Positions 24,027-35,452 of a DNA stretch of 64,000 nt are shown piece after piece. The stretch comes from Vitrella brassicaformis (taxonomy: Eukaryota > Sar > Vitrellaceae), in the NCBI GenBank assembly GCA_001179505.1, contig CDMY01000338.1:1-64000 (forward strand), given 5' to 3'. The first letter of the stretch is position 1, and every line of letters begins with the position of its first letter. Below the pieces are notes generated by a model that was given only the letters and a program-made list of their open reading frames with translations, was not told where the DNA came from and did not search any database. The translations under genes and the position numbers were made by a program.

Positions 24027-27000
24027 TCACATATCACTTTTCCTTCTCGCTGAGCATGCGCCGAGAGAGGAGCGACGCCGCTTATCCTGCTGTTGCCGCC
24101 GCTGCTCCACAGAAGGCATCTGCACAATACACAGTACACACACAAACATGGTGAAAGACCTCACTGATGTGATATGGACACACACACATCCGTACCGGCA
24201 GAGTGCTAAGATACGAGGGCACCTGGCCCTGTGTGGCGGCGACCAACTCGTGCCTGCAGACATGGACACAACAAGGATACGCACAGCCCCTGCTGCGTGC
24301 CCACCCATGACATGTGTACGCACCGGTAGTCGGCCCATGTGTGTGCCGTCACGCCATAGATGTTGAGCCGCTCCGCCACCGACGCCTCCACGCTCCTACT
24401 CCAAAAGTCGAACTCGTCAACCGACATGACCAACAACAGCTGCACGCCGCACAACCAGATACACACCACACCACATGTGTGTTGGAACCCATCCATCCCA
24501 AAGCTGTTTTTGGCCGCTCACCTTGGGCAGTTGGGCCAGGTGTGCGAGGACCCTGAGAGTCCGTGTGTCCCGCAGCCTCGGCCCATCGATGCCGTGCACC
24601 ACCAGGGCAGTGGTGGCCTGTGACGCTGCCACACACTCGCTAAACACCTGACGTGACGCACACAACACACCCAGACCACACAAGGCACATATCTCTTCTC
24701 TCTAGTGTGATTTCTCTCTCGTGTCGCTGAGCTGACGCACCTACCTACCTGTACTATCTCTTTGAGGGATCTGCCCCGGGCTTCTGCCGCCTTGCTTGCT
24801 ATGTCCTGCACACCTGCGAAGGCATTGGGCGTCTCCATGAACCGCAGCAACGGCGCCCTCAGTGGCTCGACAGCGTCCAGACGGACGTCATGGCCGTAGA
24901 GCACCAGCCGGCTGGAATCGCTGACCGATAGCATGGACGACACACACACGAACGAATCAGCATGAGGTGGTAGTGGTCTGTCTGGCCGTTGCTTGGGGGG
25001 TTTCTCCTCACTCACCTGAGGCATCGTCTGTCAAACTTATCTAGCAGGGCCTGCTTGGACCCAATGCCGCTCACACACAGGGAGAAACCGGCGACAAGAG
25101 CCTCCTTCCAACGGCCGAAGTCAAGACATGCTCGGCTGAATATCTGCAGCCAGTCAACGGTCACACACACACACACAGGGGAAACAGCCAGGCCCTCACA
25201 CACAAGGGAAACAGCCCTCCACGGGACCCGCCATTTTGCACACACCCATGGCCTCGTCCTGACCTGCTGTTTGTCCGGCTCTTGTTCGACCGGCATGGCC
25301 AGAAGCCGCTCCGCAACCCACTGCGGACTGTACTCCTCGGCGCCACTCTCCCCTGCCCCACGACGACCACCACGACCATCACCATCACCAGCAGCGGCAG
25401 CGGCAGCAGGACCAGTCGACCCTCCACGCGTAACGCGTCCGCCACCTGCACCCCTGGTGTGCCGCGCCGCCTTGCTGCCGCTCTTGCGAGGCTGGTCGGG
25501 TATCGTCTTGCCTGTCCTGACGGTGGGGAGCTTCTTCTTGGCGGCCGGGAAGGGGTGGTAGGGTGGCGCGGGATGAGAGGCTGCTGCTGCTGCTGCTGGC
25601 ACTTGCGATGGCGATAGGACGTCGGCACTGGCCTGACCCTGGACACACATAAGGATGCATGATGCGCGTCAAGTGTTTGTTTGTCGTGTGGTGGATTGTG
25701 TGTGGGTATGGCGCTGACCTTGGTTTGAGAGACAAAGAGAGGCGGCTCCTCCTCGGCTGCTGCAGGCACCTGATCGTCCCTGATGGCCACCTCCTCGCCG
25801 CCCTCCATGTCTACATCCATCATGTCCGATTGCCGCTCCCGGCCCTCACCCTGCCCGCCTTGTGGATGCACCACCACTGGCTGATCCACGCCACTGTCCT
25901 CACCTCCCATCCCCTCGCTGCTCGTCGCCTGGCCGTCCTCTCTGGCCATGCCCCTCTTGCCCTTCCTCCCTCTCGGCTGCAGTGGCTTGCTGTCGGGGCT
26001 GTCGGCAGCGGGTGGTGGGTGCTCCTCCTCGGTCTGGTGTCTGCTGCGGCCGGATCGACGGGCGGAGCGTGGCCCTTTGGTCGACCAATAGCCGCCGTCG
26101 AGGCCGTCGACTCTGGCCCCCGACGACGGGAGGTTTTCTGCAGGCGGGGGGCTGGCAGGCACAACTGCCTTTGGGGCATCCGCGGGTGCCGCTGCTGCTG
26201 CTGCTGCTGCTGCAGGGGGGAGAAGGGGAGGGATGGATGGGCCAGGAGGGGGAGGGAGAGAGGGCGGCTGTGGCTGTGGCTGTGGCTGTGACTGTGGCTG
26301 TGAGTGGGTGTATTTCTTGGCCTTCTTTCGGGTGCGAGAGGGGCCGCTGGTGAGCTTGCGGCTCTTGGGCTGGTGGAGAAGCGCGGCGAACTGGTCCTTG
26401 CTGGCTGCGTGTGTCGGACAGAGGAAGCCCCTGACCACCTGACCCGGCGTCTTTTCATAGTAGAACTGAGCAGAGAGAGAAAAGGGCAGAAGGGCAACCA
26501 CCAGAATGAATGAACGACAGCCACATCACATCCACACACTCTCACTCACCCACTCACTTACCAGCAACACATCCCCCGCATCTCTGAGGCATGACGCGTG
26601 GTAGGCCACCCGGCAGTGTGGCCAGCTGCACTGGATTGGCGCGCCGACCCCCTTGCAGCCGCAGGTGTGGCAGGTCTGCTTCCACCGAGAGGCCGGCACC
26701 TTGGCCACATCCACCACCACATGGCCCTGCTCCCCATCGCGACGCAGCCAAGTCTCGGGCACCCACAAGGCGCACCGGTGATGTGCCCACCGCCCGTCAT
26801 CCGTCGGCACCAGCGGAGGGTGCCCCTCGCGCCAACAGAGGACACACTTCATGGGCTCCTCTGGGGCGGTGGGTGAACAGCTGGCCTGCGCCTCTCTGTC
26901 TCGTCGATGGCTGCACGCGCGGCAGATCCATGGGGGGCCGTCTTCTGTCGGCTTGGTGGTGAATCCATAGCACTCGTCGTGTACCCGTGTGCCGCACCCG

Positions 27001-28319
27001 CCGTCGCAGAAGATGATGTTCTCTCCCTCAGAGCACTCGTAGCTGTCGCATATGTCGCACGGCACGAGGTCGTCGTCGATGACGCGACCACTCGAGTCCG
27101 TGTTGGCCTCTGCAAGCTTCTTGGGGCAGTAGAAACAGATGTCGAGGGGCAGCTGGCCGGACAGCGATGGCGATGGCGATGGCGACGGTGCTCGGGGCCT
27201 CTTCTTGGCCTTGGGCTTGGGCTTGACGAGGTCGACGGCAGCCGCAGCAGCGGCAGCGGCAGCAACAGCGGTGGGCCGCCGCTCGCGCACCGTCCTCTCG
27301 CGGATGTATGGCCATTTCGGGATCACCCTGCTGGGCCTGCCCCCCTTCCTCTCACCCTTGGCGGCCCTCCCTCCCCGGGGCAGAAGCCACATCGGCTCCG
27401 GCGGCTGCATTTTCTCATTCTGCATCCTCTTCGCCTGCCTTTGGGGCGAGATGCGCCGGCTGACCCTCCTGATGTTGCGAACCAGGAAGGGCAGCAAGCG
27501 CCCTGGAAACTGACGGCGACTGAGGCAGGGCGCCAGCCGTGTAGCTGCGGGTGTGGGAGACTTGTGGGCGGGCCTGGTGCGCCGAGGGGGCCGAGGGGGT
27601 GGTGGTGGGGGGGCTGCCGGCGGAGAGGGAGAGGGCGAGGGAGCGTGTCGCTCGCCGAGAGGTGGCAGGGGTGGCGCGGTTGCACGTGGCTGCTGAGCCG
27701 GCCGACCGCTGGCAGGAGCTCCTGGCAAGTTGAAGGGCACAGGAGACAGGCCACCCTGAAACATACACACACAAAGACAAACGAGAGAGAGAGAGAAGGT
27801 CACCCAGTAGCCTGTCTCAGCGTCACCTCCTCTCTGCATTCATTTCATTCCCCTCTCATTGTCCACGTACCCGAAGCGAGCTGCGCCCTGACCGCGATGC
27901 GTCTCTCCGGCCGGCCTTCTTGCGCACCACGGCCCCACCACCACCACCACCACCAAAGTCGCCCTCTTCCTCGACAATCTCAAGCTCATCATCATTATCG
28001 TCATGGGCCGTGATGCCGTGATGTCGCTGATGTCGCTTCGGCGAGGTAGGCATGCGTGGCGTGGGGCGTTTGAAGGGGGTAGGTGGCGACATGAGACGCT
28101 GCTGCTGCTGCTGCTGGGTGCCCACTCGGGGCGGTGGGCTGCGGTTGACAAAGGGCGTGGTGGGAATGAGAGGCTGATCGGGGAGAGGCGAGAATAGAAC
28201 AAGCCCGCCTGTCTGTCTGTCTGTCTGTCTGTGTGAGTGTGTACCTGTCTCTTGACAGGCGAGCCCGACGGAGATCCTGCCGATCCCCGTGGGCGGCGAG
28301 ACGAAACATCTCCGCAACG
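24027..28319 (-). CDS. ORC2: PHD / extended-PHD module followed by ORC2 (apparently continuous with the upstream ORC3-like exons)
   Basis: N-terminal low-complexity exons (polyQ, GITAHDDNDDELEIVEEEGD) lead to a PHD finger (DICDSYECSEGENIIFCDGG, then CGTRVHDECYGF..WICRAC) and an extended PHD (KCVLCWREGHPPLV, GRWAHHRCALWVPE, CHTCGCKGVGAPIQCSWPHC, YHASCL, then FLCPTHA after an intron). This PHD-ePHD pair is the nucleosome-reading arrangement of BRPF/Jade/AF10 proteins. After about 350 disordered, A/Q/P-rich residues comes ORC2: IFSRACLDFGRWKEALVAGF, SLCVSGIGSKQALLDKF, LVLYGHDVRLDAVEPL, ALVVHGIDGPRLRDTRTLRV and LLLVMSVDEFDFW. ORC2 is a core subunit of the origin recognition complex. The frame ends at 24027 with a short basic tail, so the usual ORC2 C-terminal winged helix is not seen. 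The exon at 28319 has no ATG; a standalone gene would have to begin near ATG 28092. Confidence 0.75.
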
Positions 28320-28420
28320 CTGCAAGCATGCAGGCAATGCAGATGAAGCAACACTCAGTTGCTCGTATGTATAATGCGGGAGTGCTGCTTGTAAAATACG
28401 GCACGCTCCGTCTGCTCTGC

Positions 28421-30921
28421 TCAGCCCACCTTACTTACCTCTCTGCCCTGCGCGACGCCGATATCGACACGCCTGACACAATGCTCCGGCCCCCGCTGCT
28501 GCACCCTCACTGCCCCCAACAACTGCTGCAGGCTCCAAAGGGTCCCATGAAAGCGGAGCCGCACCAGGTGCGGGTCGACCTCGACCTGCCCCTCAAGGCC
28601 CCCATGCCGCTCCTGCCGGTCCACCACGTGCCCCGCATACGACTGGAACAGCTCGAGCATCGCGATGCTCTCCCGCAGGTCCGACGGCATCAGCCGATGC
28701 ACGAACGAGATGGCCTCCAGCCGTCTCATTCCCCCCTGCGTCACTTCCAGCGTGTCCAGAAGCTGCACAGTGGGTGGGCCGCTGCGGGGAACTTCGCCAG
28801 CCGGGCGATGATAGCGCATCATCTCAGCGGCCAGGGGGAGAGCGCCTGCGGGTGTGAAGCGGTCGGAGTCGTCCGGTCGCAAGATGAGGGTCTTCATGAT
28901 CTCGTAGAGCGTGTACATCAGCATCTGTGCGAGGGCTGAGGGGCTCTTGCCCTCGCACAGCTTGGCGGCCTCATCGTTGATCTCGGCCTCCCTGTTCCTC
29001 TGGGCAGACTGCGCTTGCGAGACCGGCCGTCCTCCGCCCTCCTGCTTGTACAGAACAGACCGCCTGGCCACGTTATCCTTGAGATGACCCCACGCCCTGT
29101 GCTGCTGCCGGCTGGCCTGGGAGCCTGGGGCCGCTTCAGGGCGCGCGGCAGTCTCCAATAGACCCAGGTAGACACGAACCCTCCTCAAGTGCTCGACATG
29201 CGGCCACTGCTGCCTCTGCCCAGCTGTAGGGGGCTGTCCTGATGCTGATGCCGATGCAGCAGCAGCAGGAGCAGCAGCAGCAGCAGCAGCAGCTGAGGTC
29301 TGTGGCTGTCTGTTGGCCATGGGGGAGGGGGAGAGGGCCGGGATGGATGGGCGAGCCGGGCGAGAGGGTGTTGCGGGAGGGTGTCCGCTCTGGGTGGGGG
29401 GAGGGAGTGAGGGTCTTGTGTTGGGTGTGGGTGTGTGGGGGCCGAGCTCTCGATCGAGGAGCTCGCGCACTCTCTGGGTGAGCTTGCCAAGGTCCTGCAG
29501 TCGCTCATCGAGCTGGTCCAGGTTCATGACGCGACGGGTGCGATCGTCCAGCATGCGATCGATAGCCGTCCCAGATGGAACCGACCCATCTAACGACACA
29601 CAGGCACACACACATAGACACACACGGCCAGATGCACCCACTCCTTCCTTCTGTGCACATGTTATGTTGCTCTGCTCGTCTCTCTCACCGTACCGTCAGG
29701 GTAGCACTTGCGATGGATCTGCTGCAGGAGTTCCCATTCCTTGGCCTTCCACCTATGCCAGAAGAGCTCCAACTCCAGGAACACCAGCATGCCCAGCCCC
29801 TCCCTCTCCCGCTGCATCCGAAACCGAGCCATGTGCCGCGGCATGCTCCTCCGCAGACACGCCCGATCATCATCCCTTCGCCCGACCAGCGCAAGGCGCG
29901 TCCTCGCGTGGGGCTTGTCCTTCGTCTGCTCGATCACATAGTCCGCCTGCACTTCGGTGAGGGTGTGTCGGGCGTATAGGGGCGCCAGGGCCACCTCGCC
30001 CTTGACGATCCGCTCCCTCTTGTGGTCATTGGGGCAGTCGGTGAGCGACGCACAGGGATGGAAGGTGACGTAGGTGGCCAGCAGGTGCCACAGGGTGCGA
30101 CAGAGGTCGGTGAGGGTGGTGGTGTCGGCGATGGCCTGGAGGTGGCTCGGCGGCAGGGTGAAGGGCAGCATGGAGGGGTCGGTAGCGATCGCCGGGATGA
30201 CGAAACGGTCCATAAATATCGACATCCTCTCCATATTGAGCACCTTGGGCTGAAGGGCCATAACCGCGGGCAGAAGCATGCCGAGAGACCTGTTGCAGCT
30301 GCCCAGCACCAGCACCACAGACACCCCCTCCTGCCGCAGGCCCTGACAGACGGCAGACAGCCCGCCGATGCCCTGCGATGGCTCCGTCACGCCCGCCCGG
30401 CTGTCTGCGTCGGGCACAATGATGCCCACGATGTGCCTCTTGCCATCCCCCAGACCCCGGCTCCCCCGAACAGCCGTCGTGACATCCTGCTGCCAATCCA
30501 GCCAGTCGGTGAGGAAGGGCGGCGTCACAATAGGAGAGCCGGCAGGCAGCCCCTCCTCGAGCAGCCCGCTAAGGGCAATCTGCCGGTCCGCCATCGACCT
30601 ATCTTCGTCGCTAAAGATGGCCACGGCCGCAACGATGCCGGGGTGGTCCGACGCTGCATGCGGCAGTAGCTGTTGCTGAAACTGCTCCTCTGTCAGCCGC
30701 TTGCCCTGGATCTCGGTCGTGCTGAAGACCATGCTTTGGATGCGCCGCATCACCCGACGCCACGTGTTCTTCTGCAGCTGGAGGAGGGCTGACTCATCTG
30801 CCCGCTGGCTCGCTATCGAGGCCGTGCACTTGAGAGGATAGATGGTCCCTGCATTGACGCTCTCAACTGCCGACGCTGGACCAGGCGACGTAGGTACTCG
30901 AACGGCAAAGCCTGGCTCCAT
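28421..30921 (-). CDS. ORC3: ORC3-like origin recognition complex subunit
   Basis: First ATG at 30921. Exon one runs to about 29698 and joins a second exon ending at 28439. Similarity to ORC3 includes the early helix WRRVMRRIQSMVFSTTEIQG, the degenerate ATPase-like strands HIVGIIVPDADS and VSVVLVLGSCNRSLGMLLPAVMALQPKVLNMERM (matching the LILIFGIATS...LLPHAV segment of the family), and a C-terminal winged-helix end LVRLRFHGTLWSLQQLLGAV..CVRRVDI. ORC3 pairs with ORC2 in the complex that loads MCM helicase at origins. The reading frame meets TGA at 28421 if unspliced, five codons past GAG|GTAAGTAAG, an ideal donor. Splicing there joins in phase to the PHD/ORC2 exons. Recognition rests on a patchwork of weak motifs, so the subunit name is less certain than for ORC2. 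A polyA/P/Q linker (about 29400-29250) is low complexity. Confidence 0.65.
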
Positions 30922-31003
30922 CAGACCAACCGTCCTACAACCCACAGAGAATGCCTGCCCTCCTCCTAGCGGTCAAAGCGATCCGCCTCATTGGAGCTCG
31001 CAA

Positions 31004-31741
31004 ATGCCGCTCGCCGGAAACGAGTTCCATATGTCGCTGCACCTGCTCTCTCTTGTCTTACAGGTGGCTGGCATCACTGCTGTTGCGTGGCGGAAGACCG
31101 ACGAGATCTTATCGTTGAGGACCAAATGGATGCATCTCATCGGGGAGCGCTACGACACTGGGCAGGGCAAGGAAGCAGTCGAGTACTGGCGCGTCATCAA
31201 GCCTGACAGGTAAAACGCACAGATCATTCATCCACAAATCCAGTAGCTGTACATTGTCGCTGCGTGCAGCGTCATCGTGATAGTGCTGCACGAAGGCCAT
31301 ATCATCCTCCCGGCACCGTCCTACCGTCCCGGAATCGGCAAGCCCACCGTTGACTTCGTGGGCGGGCGGCGACGGAGTTGCAACGGCACATCTGTCCGAG
31401 ACGATGCACTGGCACTCATAAAGAAGGAGCTCAACGTGACTGCAGCTGATGCGCGGACCCTTCGTGTGGTCAACGAGGGCCCCAGAGGCTATGCTATCGA
31501 CAGCTCTTTCAGCAGCCACCGGCTGTGGGTGGCTGTCTGTCGGCTCAAAGAGGGTGTGGTGTTGCCATCCGACTGTGTGCGGTATCGCGTGAGTGAAGTG
31601 GATGTGTTGCTGCGTGATTTGGAGTGCCTGCAGTGCCGTGCTGCCCTGATGGAGCTGATGCTGAGAGAGCCGGGGCTGTTCAAGGAGAGGAGGGGGTGGG
31701 GGGGATGGATGGGGAGGACAGCAATGACACGGCATAGTTGA
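31004..31741 (+). CDS. Nudix-fold protein with degenerate Nudix box
   Basis: Two exons, 31004-31209 and 31270-31741, encode 225 residues. The pattern WRVIKPDSVIVIVLHEGHIILPAPSYRPGIGKPTVDFVGG resembles the ADP-sugar pyrophosphatase type of Nudix protein (PDsV...qyRpgvg...E.P.G). Where the Nudix box GX5EX7REUXEEXGU should follow, it reads GGRRRSCNGTSVRDDALALI followed by KKEL. The acidic residues of REUXEE are mostly gone, so metal-dependent hydrolysis is doubtful. HRLWVAVCRLKEGV and a final helical stretch complete the fold. Its ATG is only 82 bp from the ORC3-like ATG on the other strand. It could be a binding protein or a diverged enzyme; substrate unknown. Confidence 0.6.
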
Positions 31742-32205
31742 GTTGTGAAGCTAGCTTTTGCTGCTCTCCCTCCCCGGAGGAGTACGCGTAGCACGGACAC
31801 CGATCATTGACGTGGGTCTGCTTGCGCTCCACTCACTCACTCACTCACTGAGAAAGTCCCGAACAAGAGGAAGAGGTACACACACGCTTACACACATTAC
31901 ACCGCTCACACTATCTACTGTCAGTCATACAAACAACACGTAGATGCTTTCACTTCACGTCCATGCCCTCACTGCACACATACCTAGCTACTGTACAGGT
32001 TGGTTCACCATCACCCACAACCAAAAAAGACGACAAGGAGCTGACAGATAGGCTCTCCTTCCCCCATGATCCATCCATCCATACGGAAACACAAGATGGC
32101 GACAATCACACAAGAAATGGCAGCCTCTCCCTTCAACACACACACGCACGCAATCGGCCCGACCCCTCGTCGCTCTGTAAGTGCTGACTGTTGCTCTTTG
32201 ATCAG
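31742..32205. other. Convergent gap
   Basis: 464 bp with (CACT)n at about 31831-31850 and CACACA runs. No coding exon seen. Confidence 0.5.
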
Positions 32206-32482
32206 TCAAATGAGCTTCGGCAAGGGGAATGGATTGGGAATCAGCACCCACGCCTCCTTGGAATAGGCCTTGAAGGCCTCATACCGCGAGAGCGATTTGT
32301 CCTTGCTGCGAATCTGCACACACACAAAAGATACACCACAGCCATGCGTGTGATGCAGCCAGCCACCCAACGTGATGCAGTCGTGCTGATTGATTGATGC
32401 TCACGTTGGGTGTGAAGACGAGCAGCCACCAGGCCAGGCACACAAACCAGCCGATCCACGCCTTGGCTATCAGAAGGTAACT

Positions 32483-32519
<37 letters not shown>

Positions 32520-33421
32520 CCAGCGATGAGAATGAATCTCTGTGTGTCTGTGCACCCTCCCACTTACACACCCGATGTAAAGCAGAATCTCGCCAAAGTA
32601 GCTGGGGTTCCGTGTGCGGCAGAAGAGCGCCTCAGTGACCAGGCCCTTCCGGAACTTTAGTGTGGTCATCAGCTGTGCGTCACTGACAAACTTGAGGTAC
32701 ATGCCCATGACGTACACGACCAGGGCCACACACACACGGGCGGGGTGCAGGGAGCGAGTGGTGCTGGCGAGCGACCAGGGGATGACCAGGTAGCTGTTCG
32801 CCGTCACGAAAGTCATGACCCAATAGGGAAACGGTATCTTGTACTCGAAGTTCTGACAGTCTCACGCAGATGGATGGATGGACAGAGCAGAGTGGCAGAG
32901 TGGCAGCCAAACAACAACCAAACCATGCCTATATGCCGACCTTCAATGGGAAGAATTGGGCGCTGACGAGCCAGCAGACCGAGTACATGCCATGCATTGC
33001 AAGATAGACAAACATCGGCGTCTCGTAGTTCCCGTAAACCACCATCATCAACACGACAAAGAGGGGGCAGCACACTGAGCGCACACACAACAAAGACGAA
33101 CAGCATCACATGAGCGGAGGTGGACACGTCGCTCCTGCAGGTGCCGCCCATCTGTGTCTGTATTTCGTACCTTTGTGCAGGTTGATTGCCTGGTTGGGAG
33201 TGGACGTGCCTGAGTTGAGATGAGAGAGCAGACATATGTGTACAGACGGGCGGATGCGGCAGTACATATGTGTCAAACGTGCCGAACGTATGCGAGAACT
33301 GTATCTGCTCAGCGCTGAGGCCATAGTTGGAGGCGCCGGGCTCCCGTCCCAATTGAGGTACTCCGGATCCCTCCCTGCCGCCCTCTGCTGCCTCGTTGCT
33401 CTGCTTCGGTGCATCCGCCAT
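32206..33421 (-). CDS. Multi-pass membrane protein, DUF1295 / steroid 5-alpha-reductase C-terminal type
   Basis: ATG 33421, stop TGA at 32206. The N-terminus is hydrophilic (MADAPKQSNEAAEGGREGSG), followed by helices LFVVLMMVVYGNY, LVIPWSLAS, VCVALVVYVMGMYLKFVSD and YLLIAKAWIGWFVCLAWWLLVF. The key family motif is FCRTRNPSYFGEILLYIG, matching the RxPNYxGE signature shared by DUF1295, steroid 5-alpha reductase C-terminal and isoprenylcysteine methyltransferase-like membrane enzymes. The end SKDKSLSRYEAFKAYSKEAW followed by VLIPNPFPLPKLI also fits DUF1295. Substrate unknown. One exon appears to be only 19 nt (33171-33189, AINLHK). A (GACA)n repeat fills a later intron. Confidence 0.7.
32483..32518. 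repeat. (GACA)n microsatellite in DUF1295-type gene intron
   Basis: Nine tandem GACA units on the + strand, in an intron of the minus-strand gene. Confidence 0.9.
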
Positions 33422-33654
33422 AGCGGCGCAGATCTGCGTCGATGAAGAAAGATCTCTTCTGGCGGCGGTGGAAGGTGACTACGCCAATAGTCCCGAGCAC
33501 GTTTCAGAAGCGGCGAAGCCAATTTGAATTTGAGCTCGCAGAGCGCCCGCTGCGTGAGCTTCTGGGAACTTGAGCCGGCGCCAGCCGTCCGCGCTGCTGA
33601 CCCGCAAACGACACTTCCCCCTTCTCTGGGTCTGCCCGACCCCTCAACGCTTCA

Positions 33655-35452
33655 ATGGATCCTCTGCCGAACTCATCTTTGACTAGATCTGATCCTGGCA
33701 GTGCGGATGACTCGTCTGATGAGTCTTGCAGACGGCAGCGGTCTCAATGGCCCGCGCCAGGCGGCTCTCAACACCGCAGCAGCCTCGCACTTTCATCCCC
33801 TCCACCACGCGGCTGGAGTCTTATGCGAGGCTTCATGCTCGTCCTGCTCTTCTTCAGTGCCCTTTCCTGGAGGTCGATGACTACAGCAGCTGAGGCAGTG
33901 CAACGACAATGGCGCAACAGCCACCCGTCGGCATTTCTCCCGCCCTCGGCAATGCGGCCAACCCAGCATGATAGAGGAGCCTCCAAGAGGCCGACCTGCG
34001 TTGGCGTGAGTGGGAACCGAGATCTGTTGGTGGTGCCTGGCGAGAGGGAGAGGCAGTCGCGGATATTCTTCAACCCCATATGGTCGCCCTACGTGGTGCG
34101 GCCGACGGTGCGGAAGCAGGTGGACAGGGACGTGTGGATATTCGAGCAGGAGCTGGGGCTGCTCAACGTCACCGAGGTCATCAGGTACTTACAGCACTAA
34201 CTCGCACGAGTGACAAGACAGACATGCCTGCATCGGGTGGGTGGCATTATGCGGGCTGTGTGAGTGTGCAGGATGACAGCCATCCGTCTGCAGGAGGGTG
34301 GGCTCTTCATCTACGCCCCGATCGCTCCGACAAAGGAGTGCATCCGACTCATTGATGAGCTCAACGAAGGTCGGTGGGCTGGTGGGGCAGCCGGGCCACC
34401 CACACCCACAGCCACACACATGCACGCACAGATACGGCATTGCTCTGTACTTCCTCCTCACTGTCAGAGGTCAAATATGTGGTTCTGCCGGTAACTGCCG
34501 TCGAGCACAAGCTCTTCACCAAACCCTTCGTCAACCACTTCACGCAGGCCAAGGTCTACATCGCCCCTGGCCAGTTCTCTTTCCCCCTCCCCCTGCCGCT
34601 GGGCTTCCGCGTCAACGCCGAGCTGCCCTCGTCCAGGGGGCCGCGCGATGCGCGCCTGCCCTTCGAGAACGAGATTGAGTTCGAGACCTTCTCGTTCAAC
34701 ACGCCGATTGGCAACAGTGTCGAAGTTAGTGAGAGAGACGAAGACAGGCCTCCCGGAGGGGACAACATTTGGCTGTGTGGGTGGGTGTGCTGGCAGGTTG
34801 CGTGTTATCACAAGAGATCAAACACCCTGCTGACCACTGATTCGCTGCAGTTCGTTGACGCCAAGAAGAGAACACCCGAACAGATATGGACTGCACTGCA
34901 GGTGGGCCGGCCACACCAGCACGGCAAAACGATGTGGCCTGGCTGCTCTCAGTCAGTCACTGACTCGTTCCTCTCTGTCTGTCTGTCTGTCTGTCTTGAT
35001 GTTGTGTGTGCAGGTGTTCTTCATCCTGGCGCCACGTAACGAGACGAACAGCGGCTTCTTCTACAACGTGCCCGAGGGCTTCAACGGTGTCCTCAACAGA
35101 CACTACGTGCCGCCACAGCTGAGGAAATGGGTATCGTCGACACACGGCATAACAGAGCCATCCATCCATCCATCACTCCGTCTGCTGACTGACACAGGTG
35201 TTCGAGCTATCACCCGTTGCTGCCCGCGCGTGGGTGGATCGTGTGTCGAGGTGGCCCTTCCGGCGGCACATATCGTGCCACTTCGACTCTCCGACGCGCC
35301 TGAACCCCTCCCAGTTTCGCGCGGCTTTCTCTTTCCTCGACGACCCCTCACCGTTGTCGCCATCGGCTCCATTCCCCGAGGGCCGGGCGCCCTTCATCGA
35401 GTCGGTCGAGAGATTCCTGAAGCAGACGGTGTTCAAGGGCAGGCTCACGTGA
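33655..35452 (+). CDS. DUF4336 protein, probably organelle targeted
   Basis: Exons about 33655-34184, 34272-34369, 34468 to about 34725, then short exons to stop TGA at 35452; all checked joins hold frame. DUF4336 signatures are WIFEQELGLLNVTEVIRMTA, LQEGGLFIYAPIAPTKECIR, VKYVVLPVTAVEHKLFTKPF, AKVYIAPGQFSFPLPLPLGF and, near the end, ARAWVDRVSRWPFRRHISCH followed by FDSP. The family is common in plants, algae and cyanobacteria and resembles metallo-beta-lactamase folds; its function is unknown. The N-terminus has a Ser/Arg-rich head and a hydrophobic segment GFMLVLLFFSALSWRS, consistent with a signal or bipartite plastid leader. The stop codon sits inside CTCAC|GTGAGT, a good donor, so an alternative further exon is possible. 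Confidence 0.85.

Noticed and set aside
25161-25720. Open frame running straight through the intron after SQTK in the PHD/ORC2 gene
   Set aside because: The readthrough sequence is intron-like (CA repeats, no motif), whereas splicing AAG|GTCAGC to CCAG|GGTCAG leads in phase into ORC2.
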